In this document: positions 24,824 through 32,894 of the stretch, piece by piece
Numbering within the stretch: position 1 is the stretch's first letter
How the letters are laid out: every line of letters starts with the position of its first letter
Position numbers and translations under genes: made by a program
Assembly: GCF_902705855.1 (NCBI RefSeq)
Contig: NZ_CACSIJ010000015.1
Location: 187,209 to 224,034 of the forward strand
Length of the DNA stretch: 36,826 nt
Source: Zhongshania aliphaticivorans
Lineage (GTDB): Bacteria; Pseudomonadota; Gammaproteobacteria; Pseudomonadales; Spongiibacteraceae
Reading direction: 5' to 3'
Notes under the pieces: generated by a model
Databases searched by the model: none
The model's input: only the letters and a program-made list of their open reading frames with translations
What the model was told of the DNA's origin: nothing

Positions 24824-25653
24824 GCAAGTACCCACTAACCGATAAAGTCATCGCCATTACGGGCGCCAGCGGCGGCTTTGGTGACGCGCTATGTAAGGCA
24901 CTGTATCAACGCGGCGCCAAGCTCGCCCTTTTCGACATTGACCACACCGCCCTCGCCGCACAACTTGAGTACTACCCAGACACGCTGCGAGCAAAAACGT
25001 GGCACGCCAATGTTTGTGACGTTGATAGTTTGCGAAGCGCCATGAACTCAGCGGCAGAGTATTTTGGCCACATAGATGTGGTCATTGCCAACGCGGGGGT
25101 CGATTTAATTGAACCACTCAGCGCTGAAGGTGGCGATAATTTTGAACGCGTGATTGATATCAATCTGAATGGTGTGTGGCGCACGTTTCGCGCAGCCCTA
25201 CCCCATGTAAAAGCCAGTCGCGGTTATTTATTTGCGGTGTCGTCTATGGCTGCATTTGTGCATTCACCACTGCAAGCGTCTTATACCGCCAGCAAAGCCG
25301 GTGTATGGGCGCTTTGTAATAGCGTGCGCCTTGAAGTTCGCCAACACGGTGTCGACGTTGGCACCTTGCATCCCACGTTTTTCAAAACACCTTTGCTAGA
25401 TAATATTTCTGACAATGCCGCTGGCAGCGCGTTATGGGGAAGCCACCAAAAATTCCCCTTTAAAACGGTGGGCTTAGACGATGTAGTTGCCGCTGCAGTC
25501 AATGCCATCGAGAGCCGCGCCGAAATTGTCACCGTGCCACGAGTCAATCGACTCATCGCGAACGCCCCCGGGCTGCTGCGCAAGTTTATTGAAAGTATCG
25601 GCTTTAAAGACGAAAACGTGCGCAAGGCCATGGCCTTTGCCAACAAAAAATAA
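24820..25653 (+). CDS. Short-chain dehydrogenase/reductase (SDR)
   Basis: A 277-residue classical SDR with a GTG start that overlaps the hydrolase stop. Cofactor motif T14-G-A-S-G-G-F-G21, NAG at 91-93, catalytic Ser141/142 and Y155-x-x-x-K159 (SYTASKAG) are intact. Asp39 after the second strand (ALFDIDHT) suggests preference for NAD(H). The C-terminal tail (ANAPGLLRKFIESIG) is longer than in minimal SDRs. The substrate is probably an alcohol or ketone intermediate of the cluster. Confidence 0.88.
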   Translation: MSKYPLTDKVIAITGASGGFGDALCKALYQRGAKLALFDIDHTALAAQLEYYPDTLRAKTWHANVCDVDSLRSAMNSAAEYFGHIDVVIANAGVDLIEPLSAEGGDNFERVIDINLNGVWRTFRAALPHVKASRGYLFAVSSMAAFVHSPLQASYTASKAGVWALCNSVRLEVRQHGVDVGTLHPTFFKTPLLDNISDNAAGSALWGSHQKFPFKTVGLDDVVAAAVNAIESRAEIVTVPRVNRLIANAPGLLRKFIESIGFKDENVRKAMAFANKK

Positions 25654-25715
25654 TCGCACTGTTATTTGATTTAAATAGTCCACATACACCGCAATCGCGG
25701 CGACGGAATATCATC

Positions 25716-26570
25716 ATGACAAACTTCGATTTTAATAAAAAAGTTGTTTTTATTACCGGTGCGGCTGGCGGTATTGGCGCAGCCTGCGCTAGAGAATTTT
25801 ATCGTCGCGGAGCTAGTGTGGTACTTGCCGACCTTGGCGCCGACGCACTTGAAAAACTAGCCTCAGAGTTCGACGCAGATCGAGTCCTGCTTCAAATCCT
25901 CGATGTAACAGACATGGACGCGACCAAACAGGTCGTCGCCAACATCATCAAAAAATTTGGTCGCATTGATATTGTATTTGCCAATGCCGGCGTAGCGTGG
26001 CAAACACCCAAAACCATTGCCACCGCAGACGAAATAGAGTTTGAACGTATTATTGAAATTGACCTGCTCGGTGTGTGGCGGACAGTGCGGGCGGCATTAC
26101 CAGAAGTGATCAAAGCCGAGGGGCAGGTATTAGTGACTTCATCGCTTTACGCCTTTGCCAATGGCGTAATCAACGCACCCTATGCCATGTCTAAAGCCGG
26201 TGTTGAAAGTTTTGGCCGCAGCCTGCGAGCCGAACTGGCTGGCACTGGCGCCACTGCCAGCGTGCTATATCCGGGATGGATAAAAACCCCAATGACCCGT
26301 GTTGCCTTTGGCGCTAACGCCAATGCGTCTGAGTTAATTGAAAAAGCATTCCCCGCTCCGCTGCGACAGTTAATCACGCCAGAAGTCGTTGCCTCCGCCG
26401 TTGCTCGGGGATTAGGCAAACGCGCACCACGCATTATTGTACCAAATCGTTGGGCGCCGCTGGCGGCCCTACGCGGCCTGCTCAATATGTACACCGACCG
26501 CATGTTTGATCGCCGCAGCGACTTACAAACCATTGTTAGGCGAGTAGAAACCGATGCAGCAAACGACTAA
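25716..26570 (+). CDS. Short-chain dehydrogenase/reductase (SDR), second in cluster
   Basis: A 284-residue classical SDR. T14-G-A-A-G-G-I-G21, NAG at 90-92, Ser142/143 and Y156-x-x-x-K160 (PYAMSKAG) are all present, with Asp39 (VVLADLGAD) favouring NAD(H). It is related to the SDR just upstream but clearly diverged, especially in the substrate region (VAWQTPKTIATADEIEFERI). It lies 62 bp after the first SDR, likely the same operon, and ends 10 bp from the convergent PQQ dehydrogenase gene. Confidence 0.88.
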   Translation: MTNFDFNKKVVFITGAAGGIGAACAREFYRRGASVVLADLGADALEKLASEFDADRVLLQILDVTDMDATKQVVANIIKKFGRIDIVFANAGVAWQTPKTIATADEIEFERIIEIDLLGVWRTVRAALPEVIKAEGQVLVTSSLYAFANGVINAPYAMSKAGVESFGRSLRAELAGTGATASVLYPGWIKTPMTRVAFGANANASELIEKAFPAPLRQLITPEVVASAVARGLGKRAPRIIVPNRWAPLAALRGLLNMYTDRMFDRRSDLQTIVRRVETDAAND

Positions 26571-26580
26571 TCAGCAAAAC

Positions 26581-28089
26581 TTACTTTGCTGCGTTTAACT
26601 CCTTATCAAACAAATAAACGGCTAAGGCTTCCCGCTGCTCTGCGTTCAGCGGGAAAGCCGGCATAGGTGGCGTAGGCGCGCTAAAGAAATCCGTCAAACT
26701 CGCGGCATTGTAACGCTCATGCAATGCCGTCAGCGCATTCCCCGCCTGCTCCTCATGGCAGCCTGCACAATGAAATTGCTGATAAAGCGCCTTACCTTGC
26801 AAGGCTAACGCTGCTCGTTTTTTTACATCGTAAGCATCCAACACGCCCACATTCTCATCTGGCGCACTCACAGCGACGGGCAGCGTAAATGAAGACGCTA
26901 GACCGTCAGCAGGTGTTACACGATAGATTGAACCAGAGTAATCATCTGAAATATAAATACTGCCATCGCTGGCCTCAGTAACATCAACCGGACGCCCCAG
27001 TAATTTTCCGTTTTGTAAAAAGCCAGTGACGAAATCGCTTTCTATAATAGTGCCGTCTGGCTGCCATTGCAGCGCCACCACTTTATAACCATCTGGCACA
27101 CTGCGGTTCCACGAACCGTGCAGGGCAACTAATGCGCTACGCTCATAACCCGCTAACTTGCTGTGCCGTAAAAAGCGAATACCCAAGGGCGCGTTGTGAG
27201 CCTTAAATTCATGTGCTGGTGGCCGATTCGCAGGCAAGTCACTCGGCAGCTTTGCACCAAAATCAGGATCGGGAGTCGATGCATTAATATAGGGCCAACC
27301 GTAAAAACCACCGTCCACAACCTTATTCAACTCACAGGGCGGAAAATCATCACCCAGCAAATCCCGACCATTATCCGTCGCAAACAGTGCATTGCTCCAC
27401 GGCGCCCAATCCATTCCAACGCTATTGCGTAAGCCCCTTGCATATACGGCTAGCTCACTACCATCCGGCTTAAAACGCATAATGCTAGCGCGTTGAATAT
27501 CCTCTTCCTCACAGACATTACACGTTGAGCCAGAGCTTAAATACAACCACCCATCAGCACCGGCGCGTATCGTCTTCGTCCAATGGTTGCCTTTATCACC
27601 CAGCCCCGTCAAAACCCTCGTGTAATCACCGCTGACCTCGCCAGACTCAACATCAAAGGCAACTTTACCGACCCCATCGGACTCTGCGATATACAGCCAG
27701 CCATCAACATAATCCATACCGTGGGGCCGCGTCAGCCCACTTAACAACACATGAATATCATCTGGCGATCCATCACCGTTGCCGTCGGCCTTTAAGATCA
27801 ACACCTCGCCACTGCGAGGGCGGCTAAGCAAAATATCGCCCGCCGCGGTCAAATGCATGAACCGAATCTTACCAAGACCAGTCGCATACAAATCCACGCG
27901 AAACCCATCGGCAACGCTTAACTGCTGACGAACAATGTCTGCATCTGGCTCGTCGCCGCCATATCCGACCAAAGCATGCAGCGCGACCTTTGACGTCGTC
28001 GCGACACCAGGCGGCCCGTAATTCACCAGTAAAAATGGCGTCACTAGTAACACAATCAATACATAGATAAAGAAACGCAGAATCTTCAT
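26581..28089 (-). CDS. Membrane-anchored PQQ-dependent sugar/sorbosone dehydrogenase fused to cytochrome c
   Basis: The 502-residue protein starts with an uncleaved-type membrane anchor (MKILRFFIYVLIVLLVTPFL). A six-bladed soluble-GDH-like propeller follows, with LTRPHGMDYVDGWLYIAESD, KTIRAGADGWLYLSSGSTCN, YARGLRNSVGMDWAPWSN and ALFATDNGRDLLGDDFPP. The C-terminus adds a cytochrome c domain with haem motif C441-A-G-C-H445 and a likely Met ligand in MPAFPLNAEQREALAVYLFD. The start is placed at ATG 28087-28089 because the frame before it lacks signal character. Such enzymes oxidise sugars or aldehydes in the periplasm and pass electrons through their own haem. It needs PQQ; no pqq genes are in the window. 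It faces the SDR cluster and may serve the same catabolism. Confidence 0.82.
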   Translation of the reverse strand: MKILRFFIYVLIVLLVTPFLLVNYGPPGVATTSKVALHALVGYGGDEPDADIVRQQLSVADGFRVDLYATGLGKIRFMHLTAAGDILLSRPRSGEVLILKADGNGDGSPDDIHVLLSGLTRPHGMDYVDGWLYIAESDGVGKVAFDVESGEVSGDYTRVLTGLGDKGNHWTKTIRAGADGWLYLSSGSTCNVCEEEDIQRASIMRFKPDGSELAVYARGLRNSVGMDWAPWSNALFATDNGRDLLGDDFPPCELNKVVDGGFYGWPYINASTPDPDFGAKLPSDLPANRPPAHEFKAHNAPLGIRFLRHSKLAGYERSALVALHGSWNRSVPDGYKVVALQWQPDGTIIESDFVTGFLQNGKLLGRPVDVTEASDGSIYISDDYSGSIYRVTPADGLASSFTLPVAVSAPDENVGVLDAYDVKKRAALALQGKALYQQFHCAGCHEEQAGNALTALHERYNAASLTDFFSAPTPPMPAFPLNAEQREALAVYLFDKELNAAK

Positions 28090-28455
28090 TGCGATATTGC
28101 ACCCGCCCGCTGATTTAAGGGTATAGACTAGCTTGATATAACGGCAATTTATAGCGCTGTAACTCGCGTAGAATGGACTACGCAGCAAGCGAATAGAACA
28201 GGAGCACCGGCCATTAAAGCAGGGAGCCAATATTAAGGGTAACCGTTTGGGTTACTGGTAAGCTTGAAAACGCTGCAGCATATTCACGAAGGATCCCACG
28301 GCTTTACATACCAACTATGCACTAGCCGCAAGGTTACCTATCGGCACACTGCTGAGAAGGGAGGTCGCTCATCGCGCAATATCGTTAATTGCAGCCCCAA
28401 AAACACTGCAGTCAAACCACCTCAACGCCATAAAGATGGGCTATACGCGCATTAT
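28090..28455. other. Intergenic region without a convincing gene
   Basis: This 366-bp gap should hold the promoter of the PQQ-cytochrome gene. An inverted repeat GTAACC-N5-GGTTAC lies at 28239-28255 and could be an operator. A plus-strand frame at 28264-28503 lacks a ribosome binding site and family-like sequence, so I do not call it. Confidence 0.4.
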
Positions 28456-28953
28456 CTATTGCTGCCTATCGCCGCGCTCGCTGGCCCAAAACACACCTTT
28501 TAACTTCGCCACACCGGCCTTGCGTGCATCAATAGCGAGTTTACGCGCCTTCTTCTCACCGTACTCTTGAAAAGAAAACGTTGCCTTGCCAAAACTACCA
28601 GGCTTCTCTCCAGGCCAGTGCGCCTCCCAGTACCAGAGCTCCTTTATGCTGTTGTTCTTTAATTTGTATCGCTTCGCGTAGCTATAAACGCCAGTAATTC
28701 CAGACTTATTGTTACTACGCTGAATATTGCACATAGCCTGACGTGTGGTCGGCGGGTACTTTTCAATGATCTCGTCACGATAGCTCTTAGCAGCAGCAAG
28801 CGCTTTACGCTTTCCCTTATAGGTTTTATCAGGGAAATTTTTGACGTGCATCTTATTCTGGCGACGAAGACTAACCCGCCACGCATGTGTACGGTGGCAG
28901 TCATCATCAATTCGCGTTATGCCATACATGGCTTTACTTTTGGGCATGGGCAT
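28456..28953 (-). CDS. Protein with two AP2/ERF-like repeats
   Basis: The 165-residue, strongly basic protein holds two similar units. Unit one: YGITRIDDD, then HAWRVSLRRQNKMHVKNFPD and a helix ALAAAKSYRDEIIEKY. Unit two: KSGITGVYSYAKRYKLKN, then YWEAHWPGEKP, KATFSFQEYGEKKARKLAID and ARKAG. Each shows the AP2 plan of three strands (G-I-x-x-I/V ... W-x-x) and a helix rich in Ala/Lys. AP2 domains in bacteria are mostly seen in homing endonucleases and phage or mobile-element proteins, where they bind DNA. No nuclease domain is visible. No good ribosome binding site fixes the start; ATG at 28927-28929 or 28945-28947 are alternatives. Confidence 0.65.
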   Translation of the reverse strand: MPMPKSKAMYGITRIDDDCHRTHAWRVSLRRQNKMHVKNFPDKTYKGKRKALAAAKSYRDEIIEKYPPTTRQAMCNIQRSNNKSGITGVYSYAKRYKLKNNSIKELWYWEAHWPGEKPGSFGKATFSFQEYGEKKARKLAIDARKAGVAKLKGVFWASERGDRQQ

Positions 28954-29107
28954 CTATATTACGCAACTCATCAATATCAACTTGAATTATATCAAAAAAA
29001 TGTGGCGAAATTAGCAAGTTAGTCATATACATCACTTTTAAATCTGCAGTGGTACATAAAGTTTCGACACTCGGAACGTATAAAATGCACTATATGCCCT
29101 CACACAG

Positions 29108-29725
29108 CTAACGAATCACTGCTCGAAAATGCTCAAGCATTGCCTGTGTTGCGGGTATGCCTTTGAACTCTGGCGACAGCAGCTCTGCTATGACTCGCAA
29201 GTCCTCACCCATAATTGCCGAGCAAAAAAACGAGTAGATATGGGTTTTCGCATTTATGTTGGGCTTATATTGGGTCAATAAATCTACAACATAAGAAAAT
29301 GGTCTTAACAAGGCGAACTCTGCGACCACTGCAAGATCCACGCCTTTTGAATCAATTAATAGGCGCTGCAATAGCCGGCGCAACACCACATCATCCTGTA
29401 AACGAGTAAGGAAGCGCTCCAAAAAGCTAAACAACTTTGCTTCCGCACTACTATCATCAGTCAAACTTTGACTAAAAATATCGCTTATCGCCCCTTCCAC
29501 ATAGTGCGATACGCACTGGGTATAAACATCCTCTTTGCCATTAAAGTGGTCATATAGCGCCCCTTTGGTTAAGCGACAAGCCTTAGCTAAACCGTCCATA
29601 CTGACGCCACTGAAGCCGGAATCTGAAAATAGAGTCGCCGCCGCCTGCAAAATGTGCGCCCTAGTTCGCTCCCGCTTTGTTACTCTACTGCCTTCTGACA
29701 TAAGCCTCTCGAGCTGTCCCTTCAT
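29108..29725 (-). CDS. TetR-family transcriptional repressor
   Basis: The 205-residue protein has an N-terminal TetR helix-turn-helix: RERTRAHILQAAATLFSDSG, FSGVSMDGLAKACRLTKGAL and YDHFNGKEDVY. A helical ligand domain with no family-specific motif follows (ISDIFSQSLTDDSSAEAKLF and onward). The start MKGQLERLMSEG is preferred because AGGGTGG lies 6 nt upstream; a GTG six codons earlier and an ATG eight codons later are less well placed. Two palindromes of TetR type lie 50-88 bp upstream, suggesting self-repression and control of a divergent gene. No recognisable divergent gene remains. Confidence 0.88.
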   Translation of the reverse strand: MKGQLERLMSEGSRVTKRERTRAHILQAAATLFSDSGFSGVSMDGLAKACRLTKGALYDHFNGKEDVYTQCVSHYVEGAISDIFSQSLTDDSSAEAKLFSFLERFLTRLQDDVVLRRLLQRLLIDSKGVDLAVVAEFALLRPFSYVVDLLTQYKPNINAKTHIYSFFCSAIMGEDLRVIAELLSPEFKGIPATQAMLEHFRAVIR

Positions 29726-29774
29726 TCGAATCCACCCTGACACTAATTATTGCCATATTGCATTGTAAAGCAAC

Positions 29775-29813
29775 ATACCTATTGGTATATTTTTTAAAAT
29801 ACCCAAACGGTAT
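29775..29813. promoter_or_regulatory. Two TetR-type operator palindromes
   Basis: ATACC-TATT-GGTAT (29775-29788) and ATACC-CAAAC-GGTAT (29799-29813) share identical half-sites, and their centres are about 24.5 bp apart, near two or more helical turns. They lie 50-88 bp before the TetR start. The repeat structure is seen directly; binding by the adjacent TetR is inferred. Confidence 0.65.
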
Positions 29814-30755
29814 AATTTTGAGCTCACTCAATGAAGCACAAGATCAGCCACTGCAGCCTACTTTTCTTCACCTGTCTAAATAAGTGATATGAACAGCCCC
29901 GTGAATATAGCCATAACGGAAAACCCTTGGGCTTGCCGCAGAACCTAACACTATGGGTAGTACTGATATGGCGTATTCAAATACGCCATCTGACACCAAT
30001 AGCAATTCCGCCAGTATCGCACGAGCACGTCGTTCTAAAATTGAGCTCGCCCTAGAACCACATATCTTAATGGGCATACGTCACAAGGATTGATTAGGTA
30101 ACGATGACGATCCGACCACGACCGCGCTTATCTGTTAAGCGGTGACTGGCTGTCGCCACTAGACAGCCAAGCCCGATGTAGCTGTTGGCGTACGCGTAGT
30201 AACTCAAGGAGGCATGGGCTTCGTATGTAGCCCCGTTAACAAACTTTGGTAACCGCGATAATATCTCGGCTTTATTTGGTGTATTCCGCGCTGCCCCAGC
30301 AATAGCCTGCAACGTTAACGGCAAGCTCCGAGTGGGGCTCACCGCGCCCATAAACTACGTAAAAGATAAGTAATAACTTTTCCCGAACATCTCCTCAATG
30401 TTCCGGTAACTTAGTGAATAGGCGCAGTACCATCGGACGCACTGGAGGATAATGCATTTGGGAGTGTGCCGACCTTTGAAAGTGATCATACATGGCTCAT
30501 ATGGATATTTTGGAAATTCAATTCTAGCAAATAAGGTACGGCTTCTGTTTTATGCGACAGAACCATTTGAATTGTGATTTCAAGGCTGGTGTGTATAGTG
30601 GGCAGCCCGCATGCAATAAAGAGCAACTCAAGCAGAAGGTATCGAAGCACATGCGTATGCTGCAACGGAAGGCACATCGTGTCAGTAAATATTTCAAGCA
30701 CGAGAAAATTCGTTATGCCGCATAACAAATACCAAAATTCGCTGGGTTAATAATA
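29814..30755. other. Gene-poor stretch between TetR operators and IS30
   Basis: About 940 bp with no frame I can assign to a family. A 46-codon plus-strand frame (29953-30093) starts MGSTDMAYSNTPSDTNSNSA and ends LEPHILMGIRHKD without a ribosome binding site; it could be the relic of a divergent TetR target. Three perfect inverted repeats occur: ATGGCGTATT-CA-AATACGCCAT (29968-29989), TGGCTGTC-N7-GACAGCCA (30147-30169) and GTTATGC-C-GCATAAC (30712-30726). Minus-strand frames of 70-86 codons are present but lack family-like sequence. Confidence 0.5.
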
Positions 30756-30781
30756 CGCGGTTTCAAATCTGAAGTGCATCA
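30756..30781 (+). repeat. IS30 left terminal inverted repeat
   Basis: Begins CGCGGTTTCAAATCTGAAG; pairs with 31829-31854 with two mismatches in 26. Confidence 0.88.
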
Positions 30782-30855
30782 TCTGACGCAGTAGAAGAAA
30801 GGGTCAGCTGAAGGTAAGCTCATCACTTTTTTCTCCGGCAAGAGATGAAATCACG

Positions 30856-31824
30856 ATGAGTTATTACCAACAGCTGACTTATGAGCAACGATGCCAGATA
30901 TCGGCCCTGAAGAAAACAGGTTGCTCACAAAGAGAGATCGCTAAGAACATCGGTACAAGCCAATCAACGATCAGTAGAGAGTTGGCTCGCAATACAGGTG
31001 GTCGAGGTTATCGGCATAAGCAGGCCCAAGCCAAGTCGTCCTTACGTCGCAAGTCGGCAGCAAGGCGCTCTAAAATGACGTTAGCTATGATTGCGCTGAT
31101 TGAGAGCAAGCTTCGGCAGGAGTGGAGTCCGGAGCAAATATCCGGATGGTTGCTTGATGATCAGGCGCTTCTGATTAGCCATGAAACGATCTATCTACAT
31201 GTTTGGTCGGATAAGCGATCTAACGGAGATTTGTATAAGCACCTGCGGCGACAAGGCAAGAAATACGACAAGCGCCGTAACGGAAAATCAACGCGCGGGC
31301 ATATTAAGAACCGTGTAAGCATTGATGATCGCCCTGAGGTAGTGGATAACAAGTCCCGCATTGGCGATTGGGAAATAGACACAATGATAGGGAAAGGCCA
31401 TAGCGGCGCGTTGGTCACCATAGTGGAGAGGGTCACCAAGTTCACCTTGTCAGCACAAGTGGATAACAAAAGTGCTTCGGCTGTTACTGAAGCTACGATC
31501 ACTTTGTTAAAGCCATTTAAGGATGTGGTTCACAGTATTACGGCGGACAATGGGAAAGAGTTTGCTTATCATGCGAAGATTAGCAAAGCGCTATCAACGG
31601 ATATTTATTTTGCCCATCCGTACAGCTCATGGGAGCGCGGCTTAAATGAAAATACGAATGGGCTACTGAGGCAGTATTTCCCAAAGAGCACGAATTTGAA
31701 ATTGGTGTCTAAGGCTGAAGTAAATAACGCCGTACATCGACTAAATGCCCGCCCAAGAAGAGATTTAGGTTTTAAAACACCTGATCAATTAATGGGTGAT
31801 TACCGGGCTGAAATTGCAGCCTAA
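30856..31824 (+). CDS. IS30-family transposase
   Basis: The 322-residue protein has an N-terminal helix-turn-helix of the IS30 type (LTYEQRCQISALKKTGCSQR, then EIAKNIGTSQSTISRELARN) and a DDE catalytic core. RIGDWEIDTMIGKG gives the first Asp (175), SITADNGKEF the second (231) and GLNENTNGLLRQYFPK the Glu (265). Length and motifs are complete, so it is probably active. It fills almost all of the element between the inverted repeats. Confidence 0.95.
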   Translation: MSYYQQLTYEQRCQISALKKTGCSQREIAKNIGTSQSTISRELARNTGGRGYRHKQAQAKSSLRRKSAARRSKMTLAMIALIESKLRQEWSPEQISGWLLDDQALLISHETIYLHVWSDKRSNGDLYKHLRRQGKKYDKRRNGKSTRGHIKNRVSIDDRPEVVDNKSRIGDWEIDTMIGKGHSGALVTIVERVTKFTLSAQVDNKSASAVTEATITLLKPFKDVVHSITADNGKEFAYHAKISKALSTDIYFAHPYSSWERGLNENTNGLLRQYFPKSTNLKLVSKAEVNNAVHRLNARPRRDLGFKTPDQLMGDYRAEIAA

Positions 31825-31828
31825 ACTT

Positions 31829-31854
31829 TGATGCACTTCGGATTTGAAGCCGCG
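31829..31854 (-). repeat. IS30 right terminal inverted repeat
   Basis: Reads TGATGCACTTCGGATTTGAA on the plus strand; its outer end lies 2 bp before the next start codon. Confidence 0.88.
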
Positions 31855-31856
31855 AT

Positions 31857-32819
31857 ATGAAAAATAATATTTTCCCTCCCTTAACTAGTATATCGTTTAC
31901 CATCAATACTGGATATCTTCATTCACTTCATATCGAAACAAGCGGAAACGCCACCGGAATTCCAGTAGTGTTTCTTCACGGCGGCCCGGGTTCGAGCTGC
32001 AACGAAAATCATCGTCGTTACTTTAATCCCGAGCAATATTTTATTATTACCTTTGATCAGCGCGGTTGCGGTCTCTCCACACCAAAGGGCGAACTTGCCG
32101 ATAACACTAGTCAGCATCTAATAAATGACTTAGAACAGATACGTAAGCATTTAAATATAGGGCAATGGTTAATATTTGGTGGTTCTTGGGGCGCATGCCT
32201 TGGGCTACTTTATGCTCAAGCTTTTCCTGAAAGAGTCAACGGCATGATTTTACGCGGCTGTTTTCTGGCAAGAGAGCAGGACTTATTTTGGTTTTCCCAG
32301 CATGGCGCTAGCGAGGTTTTCCCCGAGGAGTGGCAATTATTCATTCAAGATATTCCGGTGAACGAAAGAGCAGACTTAGTAGCGGCATTCTACCAGCGCC
32401 TTCATCATGGCGATCATGCCACCCAGCTTAAATACGCCGCAATTTGGGCTGACTGGTCAAGTAAAGTTGCCACCCACAATTTAAGTTCTAGCTCGTCAAA
32501 ACGAAAACCCGACGAGACACTAATTTTAAAAGTGAAAATAGAAACTCACTACGCCTTCCATCGCTACTTCATCGAAGAAAACCAAATACTCAACAATATC
32601 ACTGCGCTGCCTAAAGTCCCTGTCACCATTATTCACGGTGAATTAGATCGAACCTGTTTATTAAGTGCATCGCGGCAACTTGCGGCAAGTATTCCAAATA
32701 GTGAGCTTATCGTGCTCACCAATACTGGCCACTTGATCGAAGAATCCAATATGATTGACGCACTCGTTGCCGCCACGGACCAATTCATCACCACGTATGA
32801 GCACAACACTACTAAGTGA
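31857..32819 (+). CDS. Proline iminopeptidase-like alpha/beta hydrolase (S33)
   Basis: The 320-residue protein has S33 peptidase blocks: FLHGGPGSSCNENHRRYF (39-56), FDQRGCGLSTPKG (66-78), nucleophile elbow IFGGSWGACLGLLYA (106-120, Ser110), WADWSSKVA, an acid in IIHGELDRTC and the His in NTGHLIEES. Prolyl aminopeptidases usually have DQRGxGxSxP and GGSWG, as here, so N-terminal Pro cleavage is the best guess, though specificity is not assured. The IS30 right end stops 2 bp before its ATG, so any native ribosome binding site and promoter were displaced; expression now depends on the IS sequence. Confidence 0.82.
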   Translation: MKNNIFPPLTSISFTINTGYLHSLHIETSGNATGIPVVFLHGGPGSSCNENHRRYFNPEQYFIITFDQRGCGLSTPKGELADNTSQHLINDLEQIRKHLNIGQWLIFGGSWGACLGLLYAQAFPERVNGMILRGCFLAREQDLFWFSQHGASEVFPEEWQLFIQDIPVNERADLVAAFYQRLHHGDHATQLKYAAIWADWSSKVATHNLSSSSSKRKPDETLILKVKIETHYAFHRYFIEENQILNNITALPKVPVTIIHGELDRTCLLSASRQLAASIPNSELIVLTNTGHLIEESNMIDALVAATDQFITTYEHNTTK

Positions 32820-32894
32820 CAGTAAAGCCGCGACGTTTGACGAATATCCTCTCGCATTACTCGTTGATAAGCTTCGCGCAAAACTTTCAGCGAG

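Larger units (their letters stand above)
30756..31854 (+). mobile_element. IS30-family insertion sequence, complete
   Basis: The 1,099-bp element has 26-bp terminal inverted repeats with two mismatches (30756-30781 and 31829-31854). It encodes one IS30-type transposase. ATA flanks both ends (30753-30755 and 31855-31857), consistent with the 2-3 bp target duplications of this family. The right ATA contributes the first base of the next gene's ATG. The intact ends and gene suggest a recent insertion. Confidence 0.9.

Noticed and set aside
28264-28503. Plus-strand frame of 79 codons
   Set aside because: No ribosome binding site, no family-like pattern, and it runs into the convergent AP2-like gene.
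30712-30726. GTTATGC-C-GCATAAC as part of an integron attC site
   Set aside because: The halves do not fit the attC core consensus and no integrase or cassette array is nearby.
30094-30728. Minus-strand frames of about 80 codons at 30094-30351 and 30486-30728
   Set aside because: No recognisable domain or ribosome binding site; composition looks like chance open frames in a decayed region.
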